From Mariniflexile maritimum (lineage in GTDB: Bacteria > Bacteroidota > Bacteroidia > Flavobacteriales > Flavobacteriaceae), in the NCBI RefSeq assembly GCF_009746565.1, contig NZ_WRPN01000001.1, positions 124,001 to 188,000 of the forward strand: 64,000 nt of DNA, written 5' to 3'. The notes below the pieces were generated by a model, which was not told the origin of the DNA, ran no database searches, and was given only the letters and a program-made list of their open reading frames with translations. How positions within the stretch are numbered: the first letter of the stretch is position 1; the number at the start of each line of letters is the position of its first letter. The translations under genes and the position numbers were made by a program. This document shows, piece after piece, positions 8,850 through 17,535 of the stretch.

Positions 8850-10388
8850 ATGAAAAAACATATTTATCTAATAGCAAATATTTTTGCATTCCTCGTTTTA
8901 GTCTCATGTGAAGAAGAACTAAATCAAATTCCTTTATCACAAGGCACCACAGAGAATTTTTACTCTACGCAAAACGATTTTATCCAAGCCAGAAATGCCA
9001 CCTATTCCATAGCATTTCATGGCACGGGAACGTATGGTTATGCAAACAGAATATTGAACTTAAGTGAAACCAGATCCGACAATTTTTATGCAACCACCCA
9101 AGCATCAAGGGATTGGGAAGGCATCAATAATTTTTTCACATCCTTAAGTACAAACGGATACATTAATGAAGCTTATGTAAGTAACTACAACGCCATTTAC
9201 AAGGCCAATCAATTGTTGGAGCAATTAGCGGCAAAGGGCGACATTATACCCGTAGTTGCCGATAGGACCAATATGGAAGCGGAAGCACGTTTTTTAAGGG
9301 CTTTCTGTTATTTCGACTTGATAAGATGGTTTGGCAGGGTGCCTTTAATCAAAAATACGCTATCCCCACAAGAGGTTTCAACCATTGGCAGAAGTCCCAT
9401 TACAGAAATTTATGATTTAATTCTTTCTGATTTACAATTTGCGGTTACAAATTTAGCACCATCCTACGATGCTGCCAATTTTGGTAGGGTTACAAAATAT
9501 GGCGCAAAAGGATTGTTGGCTCAAGTTTACATGACACGCTCTAGCCCAAACTACGGAATTGATGGATCTACATTGGGTTTAAATGAATGGGATAAAGCCT
9601 ATCAACAATTAAATGACATCAAAACAAGTGGCCTTTATGTGTTTTCCCCAACCTATGCTTCCATATTTACTGTTGAAGGTATTGCCAACAAGGAAAACGT
9701 ATTGGTTATCCCTTATACTCAAAATACAGGGAATAGTGTGGGTGGAAATTTTATGGTTGAATTAGGTTATGAGCCATATTTTGCTTCATTGAGTTTATCG
9801 CAACAAGGCTCTTTGGAATACCGCCCAATGTCGGCATCGCTTTTAAATTTGTTAAGCGCAACCGACAAGAGACGCATTTTCGGTATTGCTGATACTTATA
9901 CCGTAACCTCAGGAACCTATATTGGCACTTATACAGACCGTCCAACTATTAAAAAATACATCGACAAAACCAGATATGGTAACGGAAGAGAAGATTGGGG
10001 AGTAGATTTCATAGCCATGAGATACACCGATGTACTAATGTTAATGGCCGAATGTACATTGCACAGTGGCGGCGGCACCCAAGCCGATGTCGATGCCATT
10101 GTAAACGACGTTAGAGAGCGTGCTGGTTTGCCAAGAGATGCCAGTAACGTTACATTACAACAATTGTTTGAGCATAGAAGGGCTGAGTTTTTTGGCGAGG
10201 GCACCAGATGGTTCGATTTGATTAGGTCTGGTAACGCTATAACCATTATGAACAATTGGAAAGCTGCTGAAGATGCCTCCAACAGTATTGGAACCATCGA
10301 TAAAAACGCGTTGCTTTACCCAATTCCACTTCAAGAACTTTTAACAGTTCCAGGGCTTTACGATCAAAACCCAGGATACGATAATTAA
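8850..10388 (+). CDS. SusD/RagB-family surface glycan-binding lipoprotein (pectin locus)
   Basis: The 512-residue protein has a lipoprotein signal (LVLVSC) followed directly by acidic residues (EEEL), which fits a surface-export signal. It shows the TPR-rich SusD pattern: ARFLRAFCYFDLIRWFG near residue 150, YGAKGLLAQVYM near 212, and the C-terminal RRAEFFGEGTRWFDLIRSG. The end, LLYPIPLQEL then NPGYDN, is the standard SusD closing motif. SusD caps the SusC barrel and captures the glycan at the cell surface. It is co-transcribed with SusC and followed 27 bp later by a hairpin terminator, so downstream enzymes need the separate promoter at 10457. Confidence 0.95.
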   Translation: MKKHIYLIANIFAFLVLVSCEEELNQIPLSQGTTENFYSTQNDFIQARNATYSIAFHGTGTYGYANRILNLSETRSDNFYATTQASRDWEGINNFFTSLSTNGYINEAYVSNYNAIYKANQLLEQLAAKGDIIPVVADRTNMEAEARFLRAFCYFDLIRWFGRVPLIKNTLSPQEVSTIGRSPITEIYDLILSDLQFAVTNLAPSYDAANFGRVTKYGAKGLLAQVYMTRSSPNYGIDGSTLGLNEWDKAYQQLNDIKTSGLYVFSPTYASIFTVEGIANKENVLVIPYTQNTGNSVGGNFMVELGYEPYFASLSLSQQGSLEYRPMSASLLNLLSATDKRRIFGIADTYTVTSGTYIGTYTDRPTIKKYIDKTRYGNGREDWGVDFIAMRYTDVLMLMAECTLHSGGGTQADVDAIVNDVRERAGLPRDASNVTLQQLFEHRRAEFFGEGTRWFDLIRSGNAITIMNNWKAAEDASNSIGTIDKNALLYPIPLQELLTVPGLYDQNPGYDN

Positions 10389-10414
10389 ATAATAGTTTGT
10401 TTTATTAAGTTTGT

Positions 10415-10452
10415 AAAGGCGCTATGGTAACATTCACTGTAGCGCTTTTTTT
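10415..10452 (+). terminator. Intrinsic terminator after SusD
   Basis: A stem GGCGCTA...TAGCGCT with flanking A/T pairing is followed by a run of seven T residues. It separates the SusC-SusD unit from the GH105 unit. Confidence 0.75.
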
Positions 10453-10456
10453 AGTA

Positions 10457-10501
10457 CAGTATAGCACAGGATGCTTTTAAAAAAGTAAACCAATATATTT
10501 G
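10457..10501 (+). promoter_or_regulatory. Direct-repeat promoter of the GH105 operon
   Basis: CAGTATAGCACAGGAT (10457-10472) shows the 10-bp repeat with one weaker copy. After exactly 21 bp follows TATATTTG (10494-10501), a full TAnnTTTG match. The transcript would have a leader of roughly 90 nt before the ATG at 10601. Confidence 0.65.
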
Positions 10502-10600
10502 GGTTCAAATTCTTTAATCTGTTGGAAAACAACCTTTAGTTGCCTTATTATAGACATCCTTATCAATAAATAAAAAATATTCATTTTTAAAAATAAAATC

Positions 10601-11944
10601 ATGAAGCTTTCAAAAAAAAAAATGATAAACGCCCCCGTTATTGCATTATTGATATGCTTTAATGCTGCTGCCCAGATTAACGACGCAACGGCACCGTTGC
10701 ATGCCCTTCAGCCAGAATATCCTACGCCTTACATAGTGCCACAAAATGAGAGTATTAAACAGGTTTTAAACCGGGTGCATAATTTTCTTGAAGCAAATAG
10801 TGCCGATAAAATAATTAATGCCTCTACCAAGGCCGAAATAACGGACTTTAAAAAAAACAAAGATGTAGATATTACGTTTGAACCCGGCGCCTTTAGACTA
10901 ACCAGTTATGAATGGGGCGTTACCTATGCCGGTATGCTATTGGCCTATGAAGCTACGGGCGAAAACTATTTTGCCGATTATTCAAACAAACGCATTAAAT
11001 TAATTGCAGATGTGGCCGAAAATTTTCCTGCAAAGCATATTAAAGACCCCGATATGCTTAAAACGCTGCATCCGGAGGCCCTGGATTTTGCCGGTGCCCT
11101 GTGTGCCGCCTTCATAAAAGCAAAACAAGCAGGCCTAAAAACCGATGTGAACCCATTGGTAAATAATTACATCGATTTTATTAGCAACAAACAGTTTAGG
11201 TTAAAGGATGGCACCTTGGCCAGAAACAGGCCTCAGGACAACACCCTGTGGCTTGATGATTTGTTTATGAGCGTGCCAGCACTGGCCCAAATGGGAAAAT
11301 ATACCGGCGATGTAAAATATTTTGACGATGCCGTTAAACAGGTAAAACAATTTTCCGAAAGGATGTTCAACCCTCAAAAAGGCATCTTCATGCACGGGTG
11401 GGTTCAAGATATGGGGGTGCACCCGCAGTTCCATTGGGGAAGGGCCAACGGGTGGGCCGTTATGGCCATGGTAGAATTGTTGGAAGTTTTGCCAAAGGAC
11501 CATCCAGGTTATGCTGAAGTTCTGTCGCAATTACAGGCACATATTGCAGGCTTGGTCAACTATCAAGATGGAACAGGGTTTTGGCATCAGCTTTTGGACA
11601 GAAATGATTCCTACCTTGAAACCTCAGCAACGGCCATTTATACCTATGCCATTGCTAGAGCCATCAATCGGGGTTATATTGATAAAATGGCATACGCTCC
11701 CGTGGTATTACTTGGTTGGAATGCTGTGGCCACAAAAGTAAACGATAAAGGTCAGGTTGAAGGCACTTGTGTGGGTACCGGTATGGCGTTCGACCCTGCT
11801 TTTTATTATTACAGGCCTATCAATGTTTTTGCCTCCCATGGCTACGGCCCTGTTTTACTTGCCGGCTCCGAAATGATTTTATTGTTGAAAAACAATGACT
11901 TTGAAATGAACGATAGTGCTTTACAATTGAAAGTAAAAAAGTAA
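10601..11944 (+). CDS. GH105 unsaturated rhamnogalacturonyl hydrolase
   Basis: The 447-residue protein has a signal peptide (IALLICFNAAAQ) and an (alpha/alpha)6-barrel sequence. The block TLWLDDLFMSVPALA carries the Asp pair at 219-220 that matches the catalytic region of GH105, and MHGWVQDMGVHPQFHWGRAN and the late CVGTGMAFDPAFYYYRP are also family signatures. GH105 enzymes hydrate and remove the 4,5-unsaturated uronic acid left by polysaccharide lyases at non-reducing ends, here probably in the periplasm. It is the first gene of a five-gene plus-strand unit (GH105, sulfatase, propeller glycosidase, rhamnose mutarotase, GH28), and the sulfatase begins 6 bp later. Confidence 0.92.
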   Translation: MKLSKKKMINAPVIALLICFNAAAQINDATAPLHALQPEYPTPYIVPQNESIKQVLNRVHNFLEANSADKIINASTKAEITDFKKNKDVDITFEPGAFRLTSYEWGVTYAGMLLAYEATGENYFADYSNKRIKLIADVAENFPAKHIKDPDMLKTLHPEALDFAGALCAAFIKAKQAGLKTDVNPLVNNYIDFISNKQFRLKDGTLARNRPQDNTLWLDDLFMSVPALAQMGKYTGDVKYFDDAVKQVKQFSERMFNPQKGIFMHGWVQDMGVHPQFHWGRANGWAVMAMVELLEVLPKDHPGYAEVLSQLQAHIAGLVNYQDGTGFWHQLLDRNDSYLETSATAIYTYAIARAINRGYIDKMAYAPVVLLGWNAVATKVNDKGQVEGTCVGTGMAFDPAFYYYRPINVFASHGYGPVLLAGSEMILLLKNNDFEMNDSALQLKVKK

Positions 11945-11950
11945 CCCAAC

Positions 11951-13324
11951 ATGATTTTTCAAACGGATAAAGTCTTTCTTGTTTTAATGGTTTTTATAGG
12001 ATTGTTTTCTTGTAAAGAAATTCCAAGGGAAACCAAGAAACCCAACCCGCCCAATATTTTGGTAATCATTGCCGATGATGCCGGTTGGAACGATGTGGGC
12101 TACAATGGCTCAGAAATCCACACGCCAAACATCGATGGGCTGGCAAACAACGGCGTACAACTTAATAGGTTTTACGCCAACCCCACATGCTCTCCCTCGC
12201 GTGTGTCGTTGTTAACGGGCATGCCGGCAAGTCGCCTAGGTATTGTGGCGCCCATAAGCGATAAAAGCGATAAAACCCTGCCAGATTCTATAACCACCTT
12301 GCCCCAAGCATTAAAAAAACAAAACTATCAAACAGCCTTATTTGGGAAATGGCATTTGGGATTAAATATTTCCAACGGGCCCAATGCTTTTGGTTTCGAT
12401 TATTCGTATGGGTTTCTGCATGGGCAAATAGACCAATATACGCATCGCTATAAAAACGGCGATGCCAGTTGGTACAGAAACAATGAAATGATTGAGGAAG
12501 CAGGCCATACCACCGATTTGGTGACCCAGGAAACCATCAATTGGCTGACCAAAAAAAGGGATGTTTCCAAAAACTTTTATGTTCAATTGGCATACAGTGC
12601 GCCACATTTTCCTTTGCAGGAGGAAGATAGGTGGAAAGAACCTTATCTGGAAACTATCAAAAATGGTTCGCGAAGGGATTTTGCCGCAGCCATGGCACAC
12701 ATGGATTATAGCATTGGGTTGGTTTTGGAAACTTTAAAGCAACAGAATTTAGAAGACAATACCTTGGTTATTTTCATAAGTGATAACGGCGCCATGGAAA
12801 ATTGGTATCCAGAAAATCAATATGATGGTAAATTTAAACCAAACCCGGTTTTGGGCAGTAATGAACCTTTGCGCGATTGGAAAACCTCAAACTATGAGGG
12901 CGCCATTCGTGTACCAGCAATTATGTATTGGAAAAACCATTTAAAAGCTTCCAAAAATGAAAATTATATGTCGGTTTCAGATGTAATGCCAACTCTGCTT
13001 TCTTTGGTTAATCAAAATATACCTAAAGACGTTGAAGGGGTCAATGTATGGCCATCAATTTTAAATTCAAAAACCGAAACACATCACGATATCTACATTA
13101 GAGGGCATAAACAAGAAAGCTTGATACATAAACCATGGAAAATTATTAGAACCCGTAACAAACATAATTCGCCACCTTTATATGAACTTTTCAATATAGA
13201 GATTGACCCGGAAGAAAAACAAAATATTATAGATACAGATGACGACGTTACTTCAACAATGAAACAATTATTAAACAAGCAATTTGCCAAAGACGATAAA
13301 ACGGTAAACGTAGAATTGAAATAA
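11951..13324 (+). CDS. S1-family type I sulfatase, lipoprotein
   Basis: The 457-residue protein has a lipoprotein signal (GLFSC, Cys21). The sulfatase N-terminal metal site PPNILVIIADDAGWNDVGY is followed by the maturation motif CSPSR at Cys80, which a formylglycine-generating enzyme would convert to the catalytic residue. HGQIDQ, the SDNGAMENW block and GKWHLG are further S1 features. Such enzymes release sulfate from sulfated glycans in the periplasm. It is tightly packed in the GH105 operon, so the substrate of this locus appears to carry sulfate, which land-plant pectin normally does not. The S1 subfamily was not determined. A matching formylglycine-generating enzyme is not in the window. 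Confidence 0.92.
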   Translation: MIFQTDKVFLVLMVFIGLFSCKEIPRETKKPNPPNILVIIADDAGWNDVGYNGSEIHTPNIDGLANNGVQLNRFYANPTCSPSRVSLLTGMPASRLGIVAPISDKSDKTLPDSITTLPQALKKQNYQTALFGKWHLGLNISNGPNAFGFDYSYGFLHGQIDQYTHRYKNGDASWYRNNEMIEEAGHTTDLVTQETINWLTKKRDVSKNFYVQLAYSAPHFPLQEEDRWKEPYLETIKNGSRRDFAAAMAHMDYSIGLVLETLKQQNLEDNTLVIFISDNGAMENWYPENQYDGKFKPNPVLGSNEPLRDWKTSNYEGAIRVPAIMYWKNHLKASKNENYMSVSDVMPTLLSLVNQNIPKDVEGVNVWPSILNSKTETHHDIYIRGHKQESLIHKPWKIIRTRNKHNSPPLYELFNIEIDPEEKQNIIDTDDDVTSTMKQLLNKQFAKDDKTVNVELK

Positions 13325-13337
13325 ACAGAAACACTAA

Positions 13338-14351
13338 ATGAAATTAAAATTTGCCTATCTATTTTTAATGCTATGCTGTTTATCCTGTTTTGCCCAAAAA
13401 ACGGACCACGCTACAAAAAACAATATGGCAGACAAGCCTTTGTTTAGGGACCCGGTATTTGATGGGGCTGCCGACCCATCGGTTATTTGGAACAAACACG
13501 AAAAAAAGTGGTTTATGTTTTATACCAATAGGCGTGCTAAAGATTCCACAGCTCGTGGCGTGGCTTGGGTACATGGCACTAGAATTGGTATAGCAGAATC
13601 CTATGATGGTGCGCATTGGACCTATAAAGATACCTGTAATATAGATTATCAAATTAAAGATGTTACCCATTGGGCACCCGATGTTATGGAGCACAAAGGT
13701 ATTTACCACATGTATTTAACTATTGTTCCGGGTGTTTTTGAAGATTGGTACCACCCGCGTTATATCATTCATCTAACCAGTGAAAATTTAACTGATTGGA
13801 AGTTTCAATCGCAATTAAAATTAGCCTCCGAGCGCTGTATTGATGCTTCCGTTTTTCAATTGCCAAACGGTACTTGGCGTATGTATTACAATAATGAGAA
13901 TGATGGAAAATCCATTTATTATGCCGATAGCAACGATTTATATCATTGGGTGGATAGCGGGAAAAAAGTTGTAAAAGATAGGGGGGAAGGCCCCAAGGTA
14001 TTCAAATGGAAAGGGAAAAACTGGATGGTAAACGATGCCTGGAATGGCTTGGGGGTTTATTCATCGGAAGATTTTACCAATTGGACCCGTCAACAACACA
14101 ACATCTTGCAAATTCCGGGTACAGGAATGGATGATGCCGTAATAGGTGGGCATCCTGATGTCGTTGTGAATGGCGATAAGGCCTATGTTTTTTACTTTAC
14201 ACACCCGGGAAGATTGCCAGAAAACAAAGGAGAGGACACCTACCAAACCCGACGAAGCTCTATTCAGGTAGCCGAACTGGAATATGTTAATGGCAACATT
14301 ATTTGCAATAGAAACAAACCGGTATTTATTAACTTAAAATTTACTGAATAA
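13338..14351 (+). CDS. Exported five-bladed beta-propeller glycosidase-like protein (GH43 clan type)
   Basis: The 337-residue protein has a signal peptide (LMLCCLSCFAQ) and GH43/GH117-like blade features: RDPVFDGAADPSVIWN with a candidate base Asp, THWAPDVMEHKGIYHMYLT, CIDASVFQLPNGTWRMYY with a second Asp, and RGEGPKVFKWKGKNWMV with a candidate acid Glu. This three-carboxylate layout is that of retaining or inverting five-bladed propeller glycosidases. I do not recognise the specificity. Its TAA overlaps the ATG of the rhamnose mutarotase gene (TAATG), indicating translational coupling and a shared role in handling rhamnose-containing products. Confidence 0.72.
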   Translation: MKLKFAYLFLMLCCLSCFAQKTDHATKNNMADKPLFRDPVFDGAADPSVIWNKHEKKWFMFYTNRRAKDSTARGVAWVHGTRIGIAESYDGAHWTYKDTCNIDYQIKDVTHWAPDVMEHKGIYHMYLTIVPGVFEDWYHPRYIIHLTSENLTDWKFQSQLKLASERCIDASVFQLPNGTWRMYYNNENDGKSIYYADSNDLYHWVDSGKKVVKDRGEGPKVFKWKGKNWMVNDAWNGLGVYSSEDFTNWTRQQHNILQIPGTGMDDAVIGGHPDVVVNGDKAYVFYFTHPGRLPENKGEDTYQTRRSSIQVAELEYVNGNIICNRNKPVFINLKFTE

Positions 14352-14674
14352 TGAACAATAGTATTAGAAATGCCTTCAAAATGAAACTTAAACCTGGTTT
14401 TGAGGCCGAATATAAAAAGCGCCATGATGAAATTTGGCCAGAATTGGCAGCACTACTTTCAGAAACGGGTATTCAAGATTATAGCATTTTTTTGGATGAA
14501 GAAAGCCTAACCCTCTTTGCGGTTCAAAAAATAAGTAAAGATTATGATGAAGCCTATTTGCCAAACCACCCCATTGTAAAAAAATGGTGGGCCTTTATGG
14601 CAGATATTATGGAAACAAATGCAGACCGTTCGCCCGTTGCAAAACCTTTAAAGGAAGTGTTCCATTTAGATTAA
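14351..14674 (+). CDS. rhaM: L-rhamnose mutarotase
   Basis: The 107-residue protein matches the RhaM/YiiL family in length and sequence: RNAFKMKLKPGFEAEYKKRH at the N-terminus, then HDEIWPELAALL, SIFLDEESLTLFA and a C-terminal WWAFMADIMETN block. It interconverts alpha and beta anomers of L-rhamnose so that the isomerase can use the sugar. There is no signal peptide, so it acts in the cytoplasm. Its start overlaps the stop of the preceding glycosidase gene. Its presence is the best evidence that the locus liberates L-rhamnose, in agreement with GH106 at the left edge. Rhamnose isomerase, kinase and aldolase genes are not in this window. Confidence 0.93.
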   Translation: MNNSIRNAFKMKLKPGFEAEYKKRHDEIWPELAALLSETGIQDYSIFLDEESLTLFAVQKISKDYDEAYLPNHPIVKKWWAFMADIMETNADRSPVAKPLKEVFHLD

Positions 14675-14715
14675 AATTTTCAGTAATTTGTAAAACATCC
14701 AATTTAAAAAATATA

Positions 14716-16038
14716 ATGAGAAATTTATTGACTTTTATTATTTGTGTAGCTTCATTTCTGCAAAATAGCCATTCGCAAAACAACAATAACACCTTTCCCG
14801 ACGGGACTGAAATTCCAGCTTGGTTTTCGGATGTTTCAAAAATAAAGATTGAGGATTTGGGCAAACAATATATCGTTACCAACTTTGGGGCTGTAAGCGA
14901 TAGTACCGTTTTACAAACAGCCACCATCCAAAAAATAATTGATAGGGCCAGTAATGAAGGCGGCGGCGTTATAATTATTCCCAAAGGTACATTTTTAAGC
15001 GGTGCATTGTTTTTTAAACCCAATACCCATTTGCACGTTTCTGAAGGGGGCACTTTAAAAGGTTCGGATGATATTGCCCATTATCCCATCATGCCTTCAA
15101 GAATGGAAGGACAAAATTTGGATTATTTTCCGGCCTTGGTGAATGCCTACGGGGTGGATGGTTTTACCATTTCGGGAACCGGAACCATTAATGGCAACGG
15201 GCTTAAATATTGGGAAGCGTTCTGGGACCGAAGAAAGGAAAACCCCAACTGTACAAATTTGGAGGTTTCAAGGCCACGTTTGGTGTTTATTTGGAAATCG
15301 AACAACGTACAATTGCAAGATGTGAAACTTATAAATTCGGGCTTTTGGAGCAGTCATTATTACCAGTGCAATAATCTGAAAATATTGGATTTGTACATTA
15401 CTTCACCGCACGAACCCGTTAAGGCGCCCAGTACCGATGCCATAGATATAGATGTATGCACCAATGTGCTTATCAAAGGCTGTTATATGGCGGTGAATGA
15501 TGATGCCATTGCCCTTAAAGGCGGAAAAGGCCCGTGGGCAGATATTGTGCCAAACAACGGTGGGAATGCCAATATTATTATTGAAGATTGCGATTTTGGG
15601 TTTTGCCATTCGGCCTTAACCTGTGGCAGTGAATCCATTCATAATAAAAATATCTTGATGAGGAACTGCACGGTGAACAATGCCCAAAGATTGTTATGGC
15701 TTAAAATGAGACCAGATACGCCACAAAAATATGAGTTTATTACGGTAGAAAACATAAAAGGGTCGGCAAAAAGCATGATATTTGTGAAGCCATGGACGCA
15801 GTTTTTCGACCTAAAAGGAAGAGAGGAAGTGCCTTTGTCTTATTGCGACCATATTACCATGAGGAACATTGAATTTGAATGCGATGTGTTTTATGATATG
15901 AAAATTACCGAATACGACCGTCTTTCAAACTTTACTTTTGAAAATTTGAAAGTGAAGGCCAAAAATGCCGATTACGATAAAAGTATTATAGACGGATTAA
16001 CCCTAAAAAATGTTTACTTAGTGCCTTACAAAATGTAA
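14716..16038 (+). CDS. GH28 family enzyme, exported
   Basis: The start at 14716 is chosen because it gives a proper signal peptide (MRNLLTFIICVASFLQNSHS); the frame is open further upstream but only into the mutarotase gene. The 440-residue beta-helix protein shows the GH28 blocks STDAIDIDVC, NDDAIALKGGKG, CHSALTCGSE and LKMRPDTPQ. Compared with the GH28 at 4027 the last block reads LKMR rather than IKTN, so the two are likely to act on different linkages, for example an exo-galacturonidase for rhamnogalacturonan oligosaccharides. It is the last gene of the GH105 unit. Its 3' end overlaps the convergent CE12 gene by 13 bp. Confidence 0.9.
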   Translation: MRNLLTFIICVASFLQNSHSQNNNNTFPDGTEIPAWFSDVSKIKIEDLGKQYIVTNFGAVSDSTVLQTATIQKIIDRASNEGGGVIIIPKGTFLSGALFFKPNTHLHVSEGGTLKGSDDIAHYPIMPSRMEGQNLDYFPALVNAYGVDGFTISGTGTINGNGLKYWEAFWDRRKENPNCTNLEVSRPRLVFIWKSNNVQLQDVKLINSGFWSSHYYQCNNLKILDLYITSPHEPVKAPSTDAIDIDVCTNVLIKGCYMAVNDDAIALKGGKGPWADIVPNNGGNANIIIEDCDFGFCHSALTCGSESIHNKNILMRNCTVNNAQRLLWLKMRPDTPQKYEFITVENIKGSAKSMIFVKPWTQFFDLKGREEVPLSYCDHITMRNIEFECDVFYDMKITEYDRLSNFTFENLKVKAKNADYDKSIIDGLTLKNVYLVPYKM

Positions 16039-17522
16039 TCTCTTAAACCTATTTCTTTTGAGTTTTTAAGTATTTCAGCAACAAGTTTTGCGGTAAACGT
16101 GGCACCTTCCAAATTGGTATGTGTATGGTCCTGCGGAAAGAAATCCTTTACTTTATCCTTTCCCAAAGTTTCGTAGGCTTTGGCAACCACATCGTTAACA
16201 TCTATAAAAAAAACATCTTCTGCCATGGCAACTTCCTTGGCCCATTTCACATAGGTTTCAGTTCTTCTTTCTACGTTTCCATTTGGCCATTCGTTACGGG
16301 GCGTTAAGCTTAAAACAATGGGTTTTGCACCTTTGTCTTTGGTTTCTTGAATCATTTTTTTTAGGTACCAGCCGTACGTGTGCACTGTTTTAACACCAGT
16401 ACTATCGCGCATCACTTTCTGGGTTTCGTCTCCAATACCTTGTAGGGAGCCTCTGTATTTGGCCTTGTCAATATTTCCAGCATCATTGTGACCGAATTGG
16501 ATAATTACAAAATCATCTTGTTGAAATTCTTTTTTTGCGGCGTCCCATAACCCTTCATAAATAAACGTTCTGGTGCTTCTGCCACCTCTTGCCATGTTGA
16601 TAACGTTCACTTGTGTGGTGTCGCAAAACTGCGGAAAAGGCACGCCCCAGCCAATGGTGTTTGGGTTGCTGCTGCTTGCCATGGTGGAATCGCCAATTAA
16701 AAAAATATGCTTTTTTCTGGGAAGCTCTATTTTGGGGTTTGAAACTATATAATTTTTAAGCGAATTGGTTGTGCTTTTTAATTCGCCTATAATAATGGAA
16801 GCGGCCATAAGTGCGCCCCTTGCCGATGTATGGGTGTGGTCGCGTTTATAAAAATAAGTGCCCGTAACCTGCTCTTGTCCCAGTTTTTCTAATTTGGAGG
16901 CCATTTTATCGTTCAAATCAATAAAAGTGACGTTGTTTCTTTTGGCTATTTGTTTGGCCCATAATCCGTACGAGGTATTGTTTCTTGGTACTTTGCCCTC
17001 TTTCCAATCGTTTCTAGGTATTGGCGACATTATTACTGGAATCGCACCTTTTGATTTCGCATCTTTTACAATTTTTTCGATGTACCAACCATAGCTATGC
17101 ACAATTTCGTGCTTTTTGGTAATCATGTTGTCAATTTCCTCGGTTTCGTTTCCTATGCCTTTAATGGTGCCACGGGCCCTAATGGTGTCGTTTACAGGGC
17201 CGTCGTCGTTATGCCCAAATTGTATTAAAACATAATCGCCCGCCTTTAGTTTATTGTTTACGGCATCCCATAAGCCTAAATTTTGAAAGGTTCTGCTGCT
17301 GGTGCCGCCCAATGCGTGATTTTCAACTGAAACTTGGGTGCTGTCCAGAAACTGACCAATAAAATCGCCCCAACCCCAAAGACCGCCAGAACCATCACCT
17401 TTACCATTTTTTACTGTTGAATCGCCCACAGCATACACCGTTGGCTTTATGTTTTGTGCATGGAAGCAACTTGTAAATAAAAAAGTTGTAAAAAGAATCG
17501 TTAGAAGTTGTAATGTTTTCAT
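16026..17522 (-). CDS. Two-domain CE12 rhamnogalacturonan acetylesterase (tandem SGNH)
   Basis: The 498-residue protein carries two complete SGNH-hydrolase domains behind one signal peptide. Domain 1 has GDST (Ser35), GHND (103-106) and DHTH (228-231). Domain 2 has GDST (Ser279), GHND (344-347) and DHTH (465-468). Both also share WGxxxxQF, GRSxRTF-type and HSYGWY/HTYGWY blocks. CE12 esterases remove acetyl groups from galacturonic acid in rhamnogalacturonan. Neither domain has lost a catalytic residue, so both may be active. It ends convergently with GH28 (13-bp overlap) and is the last gene of a CE12-GH2-CE12 minus-strand unit, 13 bp behind GH2. Confidence 0.9.
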   Translation of the reverse strand: MKTLQLLTILFTTFLFTSCFHAQNIKPTVYAVGDSTVKNGKGDGSGGLWGWGDFIGQFLDSTQVSVENHALGGTSSRTFQNLGLWDAVNNKLKAGDYVLIQFGHNDDGPVNDTIRARGTIKGIGNETEEIDNMITKKHEIVHSYGWYIEKIVKDAKSKGAIPVIMSPIPRNDWKEGKVPRNNTSYGLWAKQIAKRNNVTFIDLNDKMASKLEKLGQEQVTGTYFYKRDHTHTSARGALMAASIIIGELKSTTNSLKNYIVSNPKIELPRKKHIFLIGDSTMASSSNPNTIGWGVPFPQFCDTTQVNVINMARGGRSTRTFIYEGLWDAAKKEFQQDDFVIIQFGHNDAGNIDKAKYRGSLQGIGDETQKVMRDSTGVKTVHTYGWYLKKMIQETKDKGAKPIVLSLTPRNEWPNGNVERRTETYVKWAKEVAMAEDVFFIDVNDVVAKAYETLGKDKVKDFFPQDHTHTNLEGATFTAKLVAEILKNSKEIGLRDYIL

Positions 17523-17535
17523 AATGAAATTTTAA

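Noticed and set aside
16026-16038. 13-bp overlap of GH28 and CE12 genes as a sign of sequencing error
   Set aside because: Both C-termini are complete and normal, and short convergent overlaps are common in bacteria.
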